DNA of 64,000 bases from Hyphococcus sp. (GTDB taxonomy: Bacteria; Pseudomonadota; Alphaproteobacteria; Caulobacterales; Parvularculaceae): NCBI GenBank assembly GCA_028289605.1, contig JANQON010000006.1, positions 1 through 64,000 on the forward strand, written 5' to 3'. The notes below the pieces were generated by a model, which was given only the letters and a program-made list of their open reading frames with translations, did not search any database and had not been told where the DNA came from. The position numbers were made by a program, and so were the translations under genes. Below, one piece after another: positions 10,601 to 18,502 of this stretch (positions within the stretch are counted from its first letter, which is position 1; each line of letters opens with the position of its first letter).

Positions 10601-10931
10601 TGTGAACGTTCGACGGATCGAGAGCGATCGCTCCGATCGAATAAGACGTCTGATCGTCAAATACGGGCGTCCATGTGGTGCCGGCGTTTGTCGTCTTCCA
10701 AACGCCGCCGGACCCGACGGCGACATACCATGTCGCCGGATCATCCGGTTCGATCGCGATATCGGCGATACGCCCCGACATCAGCGCCGGGCCGATATTG
10801 CGCAACTCTAAACCGTCGAAAGTGCTGCTGCTGAGCGGTCCCTCGTCTGCGTCACTATTGTCGGCCGGATCCTGCGCACAAGCCGTTAGCGGAAACAGAC
10901 ACAGTGCGGCGATAACAGATAAACGGAGCAT
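7638..10931 (-). CDS. Large BNR/Asp-box (sortilin-like) lipoprotein
   Basis: The 1097-residue product starts with a lipoprotein signal peptide ending in the lipobox LTAC (Cys18). At least eleven Asp-box motifs (S/T-x-D-x-G-x-T-W) follow over residues 70-710, for example SIDGGDTW, TTDGGETW, SEDGGATW and TSDGGATW. These indicate two tandem beta-propellers of the VPS10/sortilin or YVTN type. The C-terminal third has an Ig-like stretch (PEIWLTVRDSDGNTVRRL) and a helical tail. Such proteins are often labelled glycosyl hydrolase, but Asp boxes are structural and no catalytic set is evident. It is probably anchored in the outer membrane. The neighbouring penicillin acylase and PepSY-type genes lie on the same strand. 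Confidence 0.85.
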   Translation of the reverse strand: MLRLSVIAALCLFPLTACAQDPADNSDADEGPLSSSTFDGLELRNIGPALMSGRIADIAIEPDDPATWYVAVGSGGVWKTTNAGTTWTPVFDDQTSYSIGAIALDPSNVHTVWVGTGENVGGRHVGFGDGIYRSIDGGDTWTHLGLTDTNHISKIIVHPEDPNTVFVAAQGPLWSSGGERGLYKTTDGGETWNNILSAGEWTGVTDVIADPRNPDRLYAATWQHHRTVAAYVGGGPESGIHVSEDGGETWSELTNGLPEGNMGKIGLAISYQNPDVVYAAIELNRRTGGVWRSETRGASWEKMSDAVGAGTGPHYYQELYTSPHKFDRLYLVSNTSQVSEDGGATWRDINNEYKHVDDHAIAFHPDDPDYILVGSDGGLYESYDGEKSWRFIDNMPVTQFYKVAVDDTEPFYLVYGGTQDNNSQGGPSRTDNRHGIRNSDWFITLFADGHQSAVEPGNPDIMYAEWQEGNLVRHDRTTGEIVHIQPQAEPGEGVERYNWDAPILVSAHDPKRLYFASYRVWRSDNRGDSWTAISGDLTRNEDRMLLPIMGRQWSWDAGWDFLAMSQYNTITSVGESPLDENILYVGTDDGVIQTTSDGGATWTRVNVGSLPGVPATAFVNDIRADLHDADTVYVALDNHKYGDYAPYLLKSVDRGRTWTSIAGDLPDRHLVWRVVQDHVDPGLMFAATEFGLFFTVDGGGKWVELNGGVPTISFRDVTIQRRENDVVAASFGRGFFILDDYTALRDIDEAALEQDALLFPGRRAWWYMERHPLAFDGGGSQGHSYYRAPNPPFGAVFTYYLKEGLQTREEMRQESEEGWDEDWRDTPFAGFDESEREMLEVKPEIWLTVRDSDGNTVRRLEGPTGQGFHRVSWDLRFPPTEAVGTEPGYPNDELQGFLAAPGTYTVSLSKVVDGVTTELAPARPFEVARLREGALPGADMETVVAFWEQLANLQRSVTAADQTTDHLKEKTDNLKVALLRSRAAPAELDQQWRAIRTELNALISELKGNQAMASVGQDTPATVLSRINKVLVGTAYSTYGPTQTHRQLLEYAESDFEAIRQRINTLQETTIPEFETALLAAGAPWTPGAAIPNPDLE

Positions 10932-11011
10932 TCCCTCACCATTTGTTTTGTTCGGCGTTTTGCAGTTTTTAGATTGATTTCAGCTGTGATGAAATCACGA
11001 TCCCCCGGCGG

Positions 11012-11542
11012 TCACGCCTGTGCGTTTCTTTTTCGTTTTTTGCTTGCCCGCCTCACATGCGGCAAAAAGAAAAGATAGATTCCGGTCGCCCACAAAAGCA
11101 AGAGGATAACGCCGGTGGGAAAGAAGACGTAAAGTTTCACCCAATCGGCGAAAAATGACCCATCGTGCAACGATTCAATGATGTCCGACCGCCTGAACGC
11201 AACCTGAAGGACGTCTCCGTTAGTCGTATCGATCTGCGCTTCCCAATTGTTGGGCGCGACGAATTTGACGATCCCCTTATCCGGTTTGAAGTCGACGCGG
11301 GACAGCTCGCTCCATTCCTCGAGCTGAAGCTCCTCCACGCTTTTTGCAATGCGAAACAGCTCGTCGACGGACATGCGGGGCACGTCCGTTTGCGCCACGC
11401 CTTTCGCCGTTGGGGGCTGCACCCAGTCGAGTTCCTTTTTCAAGACCAGCAAGAGACCCGCGCCGATCACCAGTCCCATCTGCACCATGATGAAGAGCGA
11501 TCCCCAATGGTGAACTTTGCGAAGCAACAATTGCGTCTTCAT
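11012..11542 (-). CDS. PepSY-associated transmembrane protein
   Basis: The 176-residue membrane protein has a first TM helix at about residues 10-35 (HHWGSLFIMVQMGLVIGAGL), a periplasmic PepSY-like middle (RIAKSVEELQ, DVLQVAFRRSD) and a second TM helix near 145-165 (FPTGVILLLLWATGIYLFFLP), then a basic tail. The pattern matches small PepSY_TM proteins common in alphaproteobacteria. I take the ATG at 11542 because 30 further upstream codons are Arg-rich and not membrane-like. Its job is unknown. It sits 80 bp upstream of the BNR lipoprotein gene on the same strand and may be co-transcribed with it. Confidence 0.75.
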   Translation of the reverse strand: MKTQLLLRKVHHWGSLFIMVQMGLVIGAGLLLVLKKELDWVQPPTAKGVAQTDVPRMSVDELFRIAKSVEELQLEEWSELSRVDFKPDKGIVKFVAPNNWEAQIDTTNGDVLQVAFRRSDIIESLHDGSFFADWVKLYVFFPTGVILLLLWATGIYLFFLPHVRRASKKRKRNAQA

Positions 11543-11760
11543 AGCCTCTAACGTTTCCCGATCGATACAAGTCGGCGTCCACCGCGCGGCGTTCGCGCAG
11601 CGCCGGAGGCGAGCTTGCTTCGTTCCGTCCAAGAACGCAATCGGGGCGCGGTTTTGATGGGCGCTTGAGGACGGCCTGGCGAGCGCGTCCGCCGGAGGGC
11701 CTTAAAGCCGGCGTTTACCCGGCGACGGTGATCTCGGTCGGCCGTCACAGGCGGTAAACA

Positions 11761-12015
11761 ATCGGCGCCATCGTTCTTGGGGTTCGCGACCGACGCTCGC
11801 CGCCGCGATTTCGCAAAGATGACTTCGGCGCGGTTGAAGACTGCGCCGATGTCACCACAAGTCACCGCACTATTCGACTGGCGTTTCTTGCTCCGGAGAT
11901 CGTCGACGGCCTCCTCAACGACGAGGCGACGTTTCCAATGAGCTCAGAGGCGCTAAAGAGAATCTCGAGCCTGCCACTCCAGCGGGGCGATCAGAGATCA
12001 TTACTCTCCTCGTAG
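11761..12015 (+). pseudogene. Remnant of a serine site-specific recombinase (C-terminal end)
   Basis: From 11848 the frame reads DVTTSHRTIRLAFLAPEIVD, then GLLN, about a dozen residues, and RISSLPLQRGDQRSLLSS before a TAG at 12013-12015. The string RLAFLAPEIV followed by LPL..QR is the usual C-terminus of large serine recombinases of alphaproteobacteria. The frame has a stop at about 11755 and no upstream resolvase or recombinase domain, so only the tail survives. Its role now is none. It marks an old integration or deletion event beside the SRPBCC/ArsR module. The family call rests on my recall of the motif. Confidence 0.55.
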
Positions 12016-12206
12016 ATCGGCCCAAGGATGTCCGCTTCATCCAGCGGACACTCGTATTCAGCGCACCGTATGACCGGTTTATCCTCGAGGGGGACGCTAG
12101 CAATCCTTCCGGCATCAGCAACGCAGGTATATGCGCGTGCGTTGCATCGGAATTCATTGAAATCAAATCCTCTATTTTTGAGAAAGCGTCGATTGACATG
12201 ATGCAA
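11991..12206 (-). CDS. Possible small Cys-containing protein, unknown
   Basis: The ORF of 71 codons has a balanced composition, unlike the Arg-rich shadow ORFs around it: FRCNARAYTCVADAG, then PLEDKPVIRCAEYECPLDEA, with an acidic end EESNDL. Four Cys in two pairs (spacing 6-7 and 4) could bind metal. I do not recognise a family. The ribosome site is weak and its end overlaps the recombinase remnant on the other strand by 25 bp. It may be a real small gene or part of the same debris. Confidence 0.3.
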   Translation of the reverse strand: MHHVNRRFLKNRGFDFNEFRCNARAYTCVADAGRIASVPLEDKPVIRCAEYECPLDEADILGPIYEESNDL

Positions 12207-12214
12207 GCCACCAC

Positions 12215-12238
12215 TTATATTAGCGCTAACTTATATAA
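12215..12238. promoter_or_regulatory. Palindromic site before the SRPBCC/arsR pair
   Basis: The 10-bp palindrome TTAGCGCTAA (12220-12229) is flanked by TTATAT on the left and TTATATAA on the right. It lies 20 bp before the SRPBCC start codon, so it overlaps the likely core promoter. An ArsR protein encoded in the same transcript is the natural candidate ligand. Binding is inferred from position and symmetry. Confidence 0.45.
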
Positions 12239-12248
12239 AGGCGATATC

Positions 12249-12887
12249 ATGTTGATCGACTTCGAACACCAGCTTGGCGCAGTTGAGCGCAAGGTCGTGT
12301 CGCTTGAGAGAAATGGCGCGCAGGCGCGCGCTGTGATCTTGAGTCGCGTATATGAAACGACAATCGACGACCTCTGGGACGCGTTAACGACAAAGGAGCG
12401 GCTGCCGAGATGGTTCGCCCCTGTTGAAGGGGACCTGAAACTTGGCGGGCGTTATCAGGTGGAGGGCAACGCCGGCGGGAAAATCGTAGAGTGCGAACCG
12501 CCGCGCAAATTTTCACTGACATGGGAAATTTTCGGCGACGTTAGTTGGGTCGATGTTTCACTCAACGCTGAAAATCCCGAATCCGCCCGCCTTACATTGA
12601 CGCATACGGCGAAACTGTCTTCACACTGGGAAGAATATGGTCCTGGCGCTACGGGCGTCGGCTGGGAACTTGGCCTGCTGGGTTTGGCGCACTACTTCGC
12701 AAATCCCAAAGCAGAGAAAATTGACGAAGAAGCGTTCGCAGCGACCAGCGAAGGGAAAGCCTTCGCCAAGGGAAGCAGCAAACACTGGGGCGACGCCGCG
12801 GTCAGCGCTGGCGAAGCGCTGGAATCGGCGCACGCCGCGGCTGCGCGCACCGCAGCCTTCTACGCCGGCGAGTCTGAGGCCACGTAA
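12249..12887 (+). CDS. SRPBCC / AHSA1-domain protein
   Basis: The 212-residue START-like protein carries the AHSA1 hallmarks: RVYETTIDDLWDALTTKERLPRWFAPVEGDLKLGGRY (in two parts), then GGKIVECEPPRKFSLTWE and a C-terminal helix. Such domains bind small hydrophobic ligands, and the exact one is unknown. I chose ATG 12249, with AAAGG nine bases before it, over an upstream extension that would cross the palindrome. The stop overlaps the arsR start by one base (TAATG), so the two are translated together. Residues 165-212 form an extra Ala-rich helical tail. Confidence 0.85.
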   Translation: MLIDFEHQLGAVERKVVSLERNGAQARAVILSRVYETTIDDLWDALTTKERLPRWFAPVEGDLKLGGRYQVEGNAGGKIVECEPPRKFSLTWEIFGDVSWVDVSLNAENPESARLTLTHTAKLSSHWEEYGPGATGVGWELGLLGLAHYFANPKAEKIDEEAFAATSEGKAFAKGSSKHWGDAAVSAGEALESAHAAAARTAAFYAGESEAT

Positions 12888-13249
12888 TGCATGCTTTTGA
12901 CGTGCTCGGCGATCCGGTGCGCCGACGCATCATTGAACTGCTTGCCGATGGAGAACGAACATCGGGCGGCATCGTAGATGTTATTCATAATGAATTCGGA
13001 ATCACGCAAGCCGCCGTATCTCAACACTTGAGGGTATTGCGGGAAGCAGGATTCGCCGACGTGCGCGCCGAAGGACCGCGACGCTATTACAGTGTTTCGA
13101 CTGCGCCGTTGCGCGAAATTGATGCTTGGCTTGAGCGTTTTCGCGGTTATTGGGAACCGAAATTGGATGCGCTCGCCACGGAAATCGCGCGCGGAAAGAA
13201 GCGACGATCTACGACGAAGAAGACAACAAAAACTCGTTCCAACCGCTAG
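12887..13249 (+). CDS. ArsR-family transcriptional regulator
   Basis: The 120-residue winged-helix protein has FDVLGDPVRRRIIELLADGE, then the recognition helix region TQAAVSQHLRVLREAGFADV and the wing EGPRRYYSV. It lacks the metal-binding Cys pair of true ArsR or SmtB, as is usual for members paired with SRPBCC genes. The last 20 residues are a Lys/Arg/Thr-rich tail that could add non-specific DNA contact. It overlaps the SRPBCC gene by one base and probably represses this two-gene operon. Confidence 0.88.
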   Translation: MHAFDVLGDPVRRRIIELLADGERTSGGIVDVIHNEFGITQAAVSQHLRVLREAGFADVRAEGPRRYYSVSTAPLREIDAWLERFRGYWEPKLDALATEIARGKKRRSTTKKTTKTRSNR

Positions 13250-13276
13250 AGTTCGCTATTGGAAGTCAGAAAGCAA

Positions 13277-13467
13277 ATGCCGACGCTAATGTCCGCTTTT
13301 GCGCGCTTTGATGACGCGTCGTACGGGCCGCCAAAAAAAAAGCGCCTGCTATCGAGTATCAGGAAATGCCGGATAGGTCGTCGCAAGCTGCGTTTGAGAT
13401 TCTTGGTGAGAAATCCCGTTTCCAACGCCTACGGAGACAAGCAATCTTCGAAATCGGAGAAATCTAG
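13277..13467 (+). pseudogene. Small ORF broken at a run of nine A residues
   Basis: The frame from ATG 13277 (or 13289) reads ARFDDASYGPPKKK up to nine A at 13333-13341. The frame one base back then continues with APAIEYQEMPDRSSQ, AAFEILGEKSRFQRL and RRQAIFEIGEI to TAG at 13465-13467. Adding one A would join them into a 60-64 residue charged protein with natural composition. So this is either a small gene lost by a one-base deletion, or one expressed by slippage on the A run. The family is not recognised. It lies between arsR and tRNA-Val. Confidence 0.4.
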
Positions 13468-13536
13468 ACCCGACATCGGCTGAAACTGGGGTCCTCGCCG
13501 AACAGCCCATTAGATCGCCAATTTAATAGGACCGCG

Positions 13537-13612
13537 TGGTGGGCGGTGACGGGTTCGAACCGCCGACCTACTGGGTGTAAACCAGTCGCTCTTCCAGCTG
13601 AGCTAACCGCCC
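13537..13612 (-). tRNA. tRNA-Val (anticodon TAC)
   Basis: The minus strand folds into a full cloverleaf of 76 bases: acceptor GGGCGGT pairing with ACCGCCC, D arm GCTCAGCTGGAAGAGC, anticodon arm ACTGG-TTTACAC-CCAGT with anticodon TAC, and T arm GGCGG-TTCGAAC-CCGTC, with an encoded CCA end. It lies downstream of hupB on the same strand, as in many alphaproteobacteria. Confidence 0.97.
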
Positions 13613-13689
13613 GTCGCATTCGCATCCGACCGTGCGAAAGGACACGTTACGTACAAATCGCCCGTCGGCGGCGCAAGGGCAAATTCGGC

Positions 13690-13729
13690 AAAAACAAACC
13701 GGCGGCGCGGCTGTCGCCGCCCGCCGGCT
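13690..13729 (-). terminator. Intrinsic terminator of hupB
   Basis: On the minus strand a GC-rich stem (about 12 bp with one bulge, CCGGCGGGCGGC with GCCGCGCCGCCGG) is followed by TTTGTTTTT. It lies 32 bp after the hupB stop. Confidence 0.7.
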
Positions 13730-13761
13730 TATTGACCATCGCTCGTTTGCGACCGATGGAC

Positions 13762-14034
13762 TTAGTTCAGCGCGTCTTTAAGTCCTTTGCCGGCCGTAAA
13801 TTTGGGCTGAATAGACGCCGCAATCTGGATCGTCTCGCCTGTGCGGGGGTTTCTACCCTCGCGGGCCTTGCGTTTGGCGGCGGAAAACGTGCCGAAGCCG
13901 ACCAGCCGGACGTCGTCGCCCGCTTTTAACGCGTTGGTGACTGCGTCCAGGACGGCGTCGACAGCGCGCGCGGCGTCAGACTTGCTCATGTCGGCCATGT
14001 CAGCGACTTTGTCGATAAATTCGTTCTTGTTCAT
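13762..14034 (-). CDS. hupB: DNA-binding protein HU
   Basis: The 90-residue histone-like protein has all family marks: [20 protein letters not shown] at the start, the beta-arm sequence [17 protein letters not shown], and a C-terminal helix GKGLKDALN. It forms dimers that bend and compact DNA. It lies between lon and tRNA-Val, the usual alphaproteobacterial position. It has its own long AT-rich upstream region and its own terminator, so it is probably transcribed alone and strongly. Confidence 0.97.
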   Translation of the reverse strand: MNKNEFIDKVADMADMSKSDAARAVDAVLDAVTNALKAGDDVRLVGFGTFSAAKRKAREGRNPRTGETIQIAASIQPKFTAGKGLKDALN

Positions 14035-14249
14035 TTTTCCGACCTTTCTGTTTCGTGTCTATCGGAACGCACTGGGTGACTGAATTCTCGATATCCACGA
14101 GTTATCGCCCTGTTGGCGGGCCCGCCCAAGGAAAAACCGCATAAAATAAGGGTTTCCTTTCCACAGCAGTGACAACGTATTGATTTTATTAATCTATTTT
14201 CAACCTCGAAAATCTCGAGGCGCCGCGAAAAATGGCTTATTTCCTAGGG

Positions 14250-14303
14250 TTTTGGGCGCGGTTCGAACAGAAATCACGCTGCTGATTCGAATCGCGCCCA
14301 AAA
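14250..14303. repeat. Long inverted repeat downstream of lon
   Basis: Left arm 14250-14267 and right arm 14286-14303 are 18 bp each and match at 17 of 18 positions, with an 18-base spacer. The arms read TTTTGGGCGCG-n-TTCGAA. The right arm shares its A run with the U-tract of the lon terminator, so transcript passing that terminator could fold into a second very stable hairpin. Confidence 0.7.
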
Positions 14304-14328
14304 AAAACGGCGGGCCATGGGCCCGCCG
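14300..14328 (-). terminator. Intrinsic terminator of lon
   Basis: A perfect 9-bp stem CGGCGGGCC / GGCCCGCCG with a 3-base loop (14308-14328) is followed on the minus strand by eight T. It starts 28 bp after the lon stop codon. Confidence 0.9.
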
Positions 14329-14355
14329 CATCCAGTTTTTGCCAACCGTCGCTGT

Positions 14356-16743
14356 TTAGTGAGTCACCACCGCCTCGCCGTCGCCGGCCTCGTCGCCGGG
14401 CGCCGACACAGGCTCGGTCCACTCAATTGCCGTGAGCTTTTGCGTCAACGCATGGGCGAGCACTTCGTCAACCGTGGAAACCGGAATGATCTTAAGCGCT
14501 TCCTTCACGTTGTCCGGAATCTCCGCGAGGTCCTTCTCGTTTTCTTCCGGAATAAGCACGGTCTTGATGCCGGCGCGCAGCGCCGCCAGCAGCTTCTCTT
14601 TCAACCCGCCAATCGCCAATACGCGGCCGCGCAGAGAGATTTCGCCTGTCATAGCGATATCTTTGTGGACCGGAACGCCGGTCAGCACGGACACGATCGC
14701 CGTCGCCATGGCGACGCCGGCGGACGGGCCGTCTTTCGGCGTCGCCCCTTCCGGCACGTGGATGTGAATGTCCGTTTTTTCGAACAACGGCGGTTCCACG
14801 CCGAATTCGGTAGAGCGCGCGCGCACATAAGACGACGCCGCCGACACCGACTCCTTCATCACGTCCTTCAGGTTGCCGGTCGGGGTCATCTTACCCTTGC
14901 CCGGCATTCGGACGGCTTCAATCGTCAGAATGTCGCCGCCGACGGAGGTCCATGCCAGGCCGGTGACGATGCCGACCCGGTCTTCGCCGTCAATTTCGCC
15001 GTAGCGGAATTTCGGCACGCCGGCGAACTCGTCGAGATTGTCCGCCGTGACCGTAATCTGCGCGTCGTCTTCCGTTTCGAGTTTTCTGACCGCCTTTCGT
15101 GCGAGCCGGGCAATCTCACGTTCCAGATTGCGCACGCCGGCTTCACGCGTATAGCGCCGGATCAAGGTGAGAAGACCGTCTTCTTCGACCGTAAACTCTT
15201 CCTCCTTCAGGCCATGGTTTTCCAGGGTCTTCGGAATGAGGTGACGGCGGGCGATTTCAACCTTTTCGTCTTCCGTGTAACCCGGAATACGAATGATCTC
15301 CATCCGGTCCAGAAGCGGCTGCGGCATGTTCAGGCTGTTCGCCGTCGTAATGAACATGACGTCCGACAGGTCGTAGTCAACTTCCAGATAGTGGTCCTGG
15401 AATGTGCCGTTCTGTTCCGGGTCCAACACTTCAAGCAGCGCCGACGCCGGATCGCCGCGGAAATCGTGACCCATCTTGTCGATCTCATCGAGAAGGAAAA
15501 GCGGGTTGGATTTCTTCGCCTTTTTCATGGACTGGATGATTTTGCCCGGCATGGAGCCGATATAGGTGCGGCGGTGACCGCGGATTTCGGCTTCATCGCG
15601 CACGCCGCCGAGCGAGACACGGACGAATTCCCGGCCCGTGGCGTTGGCGATGGACTTGCCGAGCGATGTCTTGCCGACGCCCGGAGGGCCGACGAGGCAC
15701 AGGATCGGCCCTTTCAGCTTGTTCATCCGCTTTTGCACGGCCAGATACTCAATGATCCGCTCTTTGACTTTCTCAAGCCCATAATGGTCCGCATCAAGAA
15801 TGTCTTCGGCTTTCTTGAGATCGGTTTTGACTTTCGACCGGTCTTTCCACGGAATAGAGGTCAGCCAGTCCAGATAGTTGCGGACGACTGTCGACTCCGC
15901 CGACATCGGGCTCATCTGACGCAACTTCTTCAGCTCGCCGTCGGCTTTGGTCCGCGCCTCTTTGCTGAGCTTTGTCTTGCCGATTTTCTCTTCCAGCTCC
16001 GAAAGCTCGTCGCGGCCGTCGTCGCCTTCGCCGAGCTCTTTCTGAATCGCCTTCATCTGCTCGTTGAGATAGTACTCCCGCTGTGTTTTCTCCATTTGCC
16101 GCTTGACGCGGTTGCGGATTTTTTTCTCCACCTGGAGCACGCTCATTTCGCCTTCCATCAGCGCATAGACTTTCTCCAGGCGCTGACCGACCGTGACGAT
16201 CTCCAGAAGCTCCTGCTTCTCGGCAATCTTTATGTTGAGATGCGACGCGACCGTATCGGCCAGCTTCGCGTAGTCGTCGATCTGGCTCACCGAAACAATG
16301 ACTTCCGGCGGCACGCGTTTGTTGAGTTTCACGTATGATTCAAACTGGCCGACGACGGAACGCGCCAGGGCTTCGTTTTCGTCGTCCTCGCTCTCGTCCT
16401 CTTCGATCAGTTCGGCTTCCGCCTCAAAATATTCGTCGAGACGCGTATAGGCGGCGACGCGGGCGCGCGATTCGCCTTCCACCAATACTTTCACCGTACC
16501 GTCGGGCAGCTTCAGGAGCTGAAGAACAGAGGCGATGACGCCTACGTCAAAAATTTCATCAGTTGTCGGATCATCGTCGCCGGCGTCTTTCTGGGCGACG
16601 AGCAAAATCTTCTTGTCATTTTGCATGACGTTTTCCAGCGCGTTGACCGATTTCTCGCGCCCCACGAACAACGGCACGATCATGCCTGGAAACACGACAA
16701 TATCGCGCAACGGCAGAACTGGATAAATTACATTCTCACTCAT
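14356..16743 (-). CDS. lon: ATP-dependent protease La (Lon)
   Basis: The 795-residue cytoplasmic AAA+ protease has an N-terminal substrate domain ([20 protein letters not shown]). Walker A GPPGVGKT lies at about 352-359 and Walker B FLLDEID near 415. The serine-lysine protease domain has catalytic Ser674 in PKDGPSAG and Lys715 in GGLKEK. It degrades misfolded and regulatory proteins as a hexamer. The ATG at 16743 has AAGGAG six bases upstream; the preceding ATG at 16746 is less well spaced. A short acidic insert ([12 protein letters not shown]) sits near residue 115. It follows clpX on the same strand, with hairpins between them, so it is probably separately promoted. Confidence 0.98.
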   Translation of the reverse strand: MSENVIYPVLPLRDIVVFPGMIVPLFVGREKSVNALENVMQNDKKILLVAQKDAGDDDPTTDEIFDVGVIASVLQLLKLPDGTVKVLVEGESRARVAAYTRLDEYFEAEAELIEEDESEDDENEALARSVVGQFESYVKLNKRVPPEVIVSVSQIDDYAKLADTVASHLNIKIAEKQELLEIVTVGQRLEKVYALMEGEMSVLQVEKKIRNRVKRQMEKTQREYYLNEQMKAIQKELGEGDDGRDELSELEEKIGKTKLSKEARTKADGELKKLRQMSPMSAESTVVRNYLDWLTSIPWKDRSKVKTDLKKAEDILDADHYGLEKVKERIIEYLAVQKRMNKLKGPILCLVGPPGVGKTSLGKSIANATGREFVRVSLGGVRDEAEIRGHRRTYIGSMPGKIIQSMKKAKKSNPLFLLDEIDKMGHDFRGDPASALLEVLDPEQNGTFQDHYLEVDYDLSDVMFITTANSLNMPQPLLDRMEIIRIPGYTEDEKVEIARRHLIPKTLENHGLKEEEFTVEEDGLLTLIRRYTREAGVRNLEREIARLARKAVRKLETEDDAQITVTADNLDEFAGVPKFRYGEIDGEDRVGIVTGLAWTSVGGDILTIEAVRMPGKGKMTPTGNLKDVMKESVSAASSYVRARSTEFGVEPPLFEKTDIHIHVPEGATPKDGPSAGVAMATAIVSVLTGVPVHKDIAMTGEISLRGRVLAIGGLKEKLLAALRAGIKTVLIPEENEKDLAEIPDNVKEALKIIPVSTVDEVLAHALTQKLTAIEWTEPVSAPGDEAGDGEAVVTH

Positions 16744-16884
16744 CATTGGCTCCTTGGCGGACCTGGCCCGGCATACCGGCGCGCGGGTCCCTACGGACAA
16801 AGGCGGACCGCCCCATTTGGCGGCGGTTTGGGATCGTCTGCAACCGGCGGTTTTCCCCGGAAACACAGCACCCAAGACGCGAAA

Positions 16885-16904
16885 CGCCGCCTACTGAGGC
16901 GGCG
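16885..16904 (-). terminator. Hairpin in the clpX-lon gap, weak terminator
   Basis: A 7-bp stem CGCCGCC/GGCGGCG with a 6-base loop is followed on the minus strand by TTTCGCG. The short T run suggests only partial termination between clpX and lon. Confidence 0.5.
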
Positions 16905-16937
16905 CTCGCATGGATAATGTGGCGTTTGCGCAAGCCA

Positions 16938-16965
16938 TTTCAAGGCGCAATATTACGCCTTGAAA
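16938..16965. repeat. Perfect 10-bp inverted repeat just after clpX
   Basis: TTTCAAGGCG (16938-16947) and CGCCTTGAAA (16956-16965) flank an 8-base spacer. The repeat begins 9 bp after the clpX stop. There is no T run, so it may protect the 3' end of the mRNA rather than terminate, or serve as a bidirectional stem. Confidence 0.65.
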
Positions 16966-16974
16966 CTTAAGGGT

Positions 16975-18267
16975 TTATGCCGAAGCGTCGGCCTCGACCT
17001 TTTCGTCCTTGCGGTCGGCGTAGATATAAAGCGGAGTGGCGTTGCCCTCGACGACTTCGCCGTTGACCACGACCTCCACGACGCCCTCAAGGGTTGGAAG
17101 TTCGAACATCGAATCAAGGAGTATCCCTTCCATGATCGAGCGCAGCCCGCGAGCGCCGGTTTTACGCGCGATCGCCTTGCGCGCGATTGCAGCCTTGGCG
17201 TCATCGGTGAAGGTGAGCTTGACGTCCTCCATTTCGAAGAGGCGCTGATACTGTTTGACCAGCGCGTTTTTGGGCGTGGTCAGGATCTGAATAAGCGCGT
17301 CTTCGTCGAGATCTTCCAACGTCGCGATCACCGGCAGCCGGCCGACAAATTCTGGAATAAGGCCGAACCGCAACAAATCTTCCGGCTCCACTTCCTGGAG
17401 AATGGCGCCGATGCGACGGTCGTCGGGGCTCTTCACCTCGGCGCCGAAGCCAATGGACGAGCCTTCGCCCCTGTTGGCGATCACTTTTTCAAGGCCTGCG
17501 AACGCGCCGCCGACGATGAACAGAATGTTGGTCGTATCGACCTGGAGAAACTCCTGCTGCGGGTGTTTACGTCCGCCCTGAGGAGGCACAGACGCAACCG
17601 TGCCTTCCATGATCTTCAGAAGCGCTTGCTGGACGCCTTCGCCTGAGACGTCGCGCGTGATCGACGGATTGTCAGACTTGCGGCTGATCTTGTCGACTTC
17701 GTCAATATAAACAATGCCGCGCTGCGCGCGTTCGACATTGTAATCAGCAGACTGAAGAAGCTTCAGAATGATGTTCTCAACGTCCTCGCCGACATAACCG
17801 GCTTCGGTCAATGTCGTTGCGTCGGCCATCGTGAACGGCACGTCGAGAATGCGCGCCAGCGTCTGCGCCAGCAGCGTCTTGCCCGAGCCCGTAGGACCGA
17901 TCAGCAGGATGTTGGATTTCGCCAGCTCGACATCGTTGTTCTTCGCCGCGTGATTGAGCCGCTTATAATGATTGTGCACAGCCACCGACAGTACGCGCTT
18001 GGCTTGCGCCTGGCCGATGACATAGTCGTCCAGCACTTTGTGGATTTGCTGCGGGCTCGGCACGCCGTCGCCCGATTTCACCAGCGAGGATTTAGACTCC
18101 TCGCGAATGATATCCATACACAACTCAACGCATTCATCGCAGATGAATACCGTCGGGCCTGCAATGAGTTTGCGGACTTCATGCTGGCTCTTGCCGCAGA
18201 ATGAGCAGTAAAGGGTGTTTTTCCCCTCGCCGCTTCCGCCGGTGGTTTTTCCGCCGATTTTGCTCAC
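16975..18267 (-). CDS. clpX: ATP-dependent Clp protease ATP-binding subunit ClpX
   Basis: The 430-residue AAA+ unfoldase starts with the zinc-binding domain [17 protein letters not shown]...CDECVELC (four Cys), which picks up adaptors and substrates. Walker A GPTGSGKT, Walker [11 protein letters not shown], the pore loop (GYVGED) and the RGLRSIMEG sensor follow. It feeds substrates to ClpP. I chose the GTG at 18267 (VSKIGGK) because it matches family N-termini. A TTG at 18276 is also possible but sits only two bases from AAGGAG. clpP lies upstream on the same strand with a 235-bp gap. Confidence 0.97.
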   Translation of the reverse strand: MSKIGGKTTGGSGEGKNTLYCSFCGKSQHEVRKLIAGPTVFICDECVELCMDIIREESKSSLVKSGDGVPSPQQIHKVLDDYVIGQAQAKRVLSVAVHNHYKRLNHAAKNNDVELAKSNILLIGPTGSGKTLLAQTLARILDVPFTMADATTLTEAGYVGEDVENIILKLLQSADYNVERAQRGIVYIDEVDKISRKSDNPSITRDVSGEGVQQALLKIMEGTVASVPPQGGRKHPQQEFLQVDTTNILFIVGGAFAGLEKVIANRGEGSSIGFGAEVKSPDDRRIGAILQEVEPEDLLRFGLIPEFVGRLPVIATLEDLDEDALIQILTTPKNALVKQYQRLFEMEDVKLTFTDDAKAAIARKAIARKTGARGLRSIMEGILLDSMFELPTLEGVVEVVVNGEVVEGNATPLYIYADRKDEKVEADASA

Positions 18268-18502
18268 TGGCTCCAAAACTCCTTATCAGCGCCCGGTGCT
18301 GTCCGGACGACCGGTCCCTCAGGACGACCCGAGAAGCGCAACATGCGCGCCTCATTTCCCGCCAAGATGGACGGCGCCGCCACAACCGTCGGGATCGCTG
18401 CACTTTTTGCGCCAGCCTCCCGATATTCCCGGGTATTCGACCATATTCCGGCCAGATCAATCAAGAAACCATTTCCTCGTTTCGTTAATGCGGTTCGTTA
18501 AA

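Larger units (their letters stand above)
11543..12248. other. Intergenic region, 706 bp, with decayed sequence
   Basis: The gap holds the recombinase tail (11761-12015), one doubtful minus-strand small ORF (11991-12206) and the palindromic promoter zone before the SRPBCC gene. I see no other gene. The stretch 11600-11760 translates in all frames into Arg-rich, unconserved sequence. Confidence 0.5.
14035..14355. promoter_or_regulatory. lon-hupB intergenic region, 321 bp
   Basis: This gap contains the hupB promoter zone (AT-rich 14140-14210, with TTGATTTTATTAATC), a small inverted repeat CCTCGA-AAATC-TCGAGG (14204-14220), the long inverted repeat at 14250-14303 and the lon terminator. No gene is seen. 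Confidence 0.6.

Noticed and set aside
11915-12214. 99-codon minus ORF in the same area as the small Cys ORF
   Set aside because: It has Ser/Arg-rich end and poor composition; the overlapping 71-codon frame looks more natural, and both may be debris.
13546-13929. Plus-strand ORF beginning inside tRNA-Val
   Set aside because: Its first part is a translation of the tRNA in reverse, and the rest lies opposite hupB.
14317-16338. Plus-strand ORF of 673 codons opposite lon
   Set aside because: It is a shadow of lon: the minus strand encodes complete Lon motifs, and this frame has His/Arg/Phe-rich composition.
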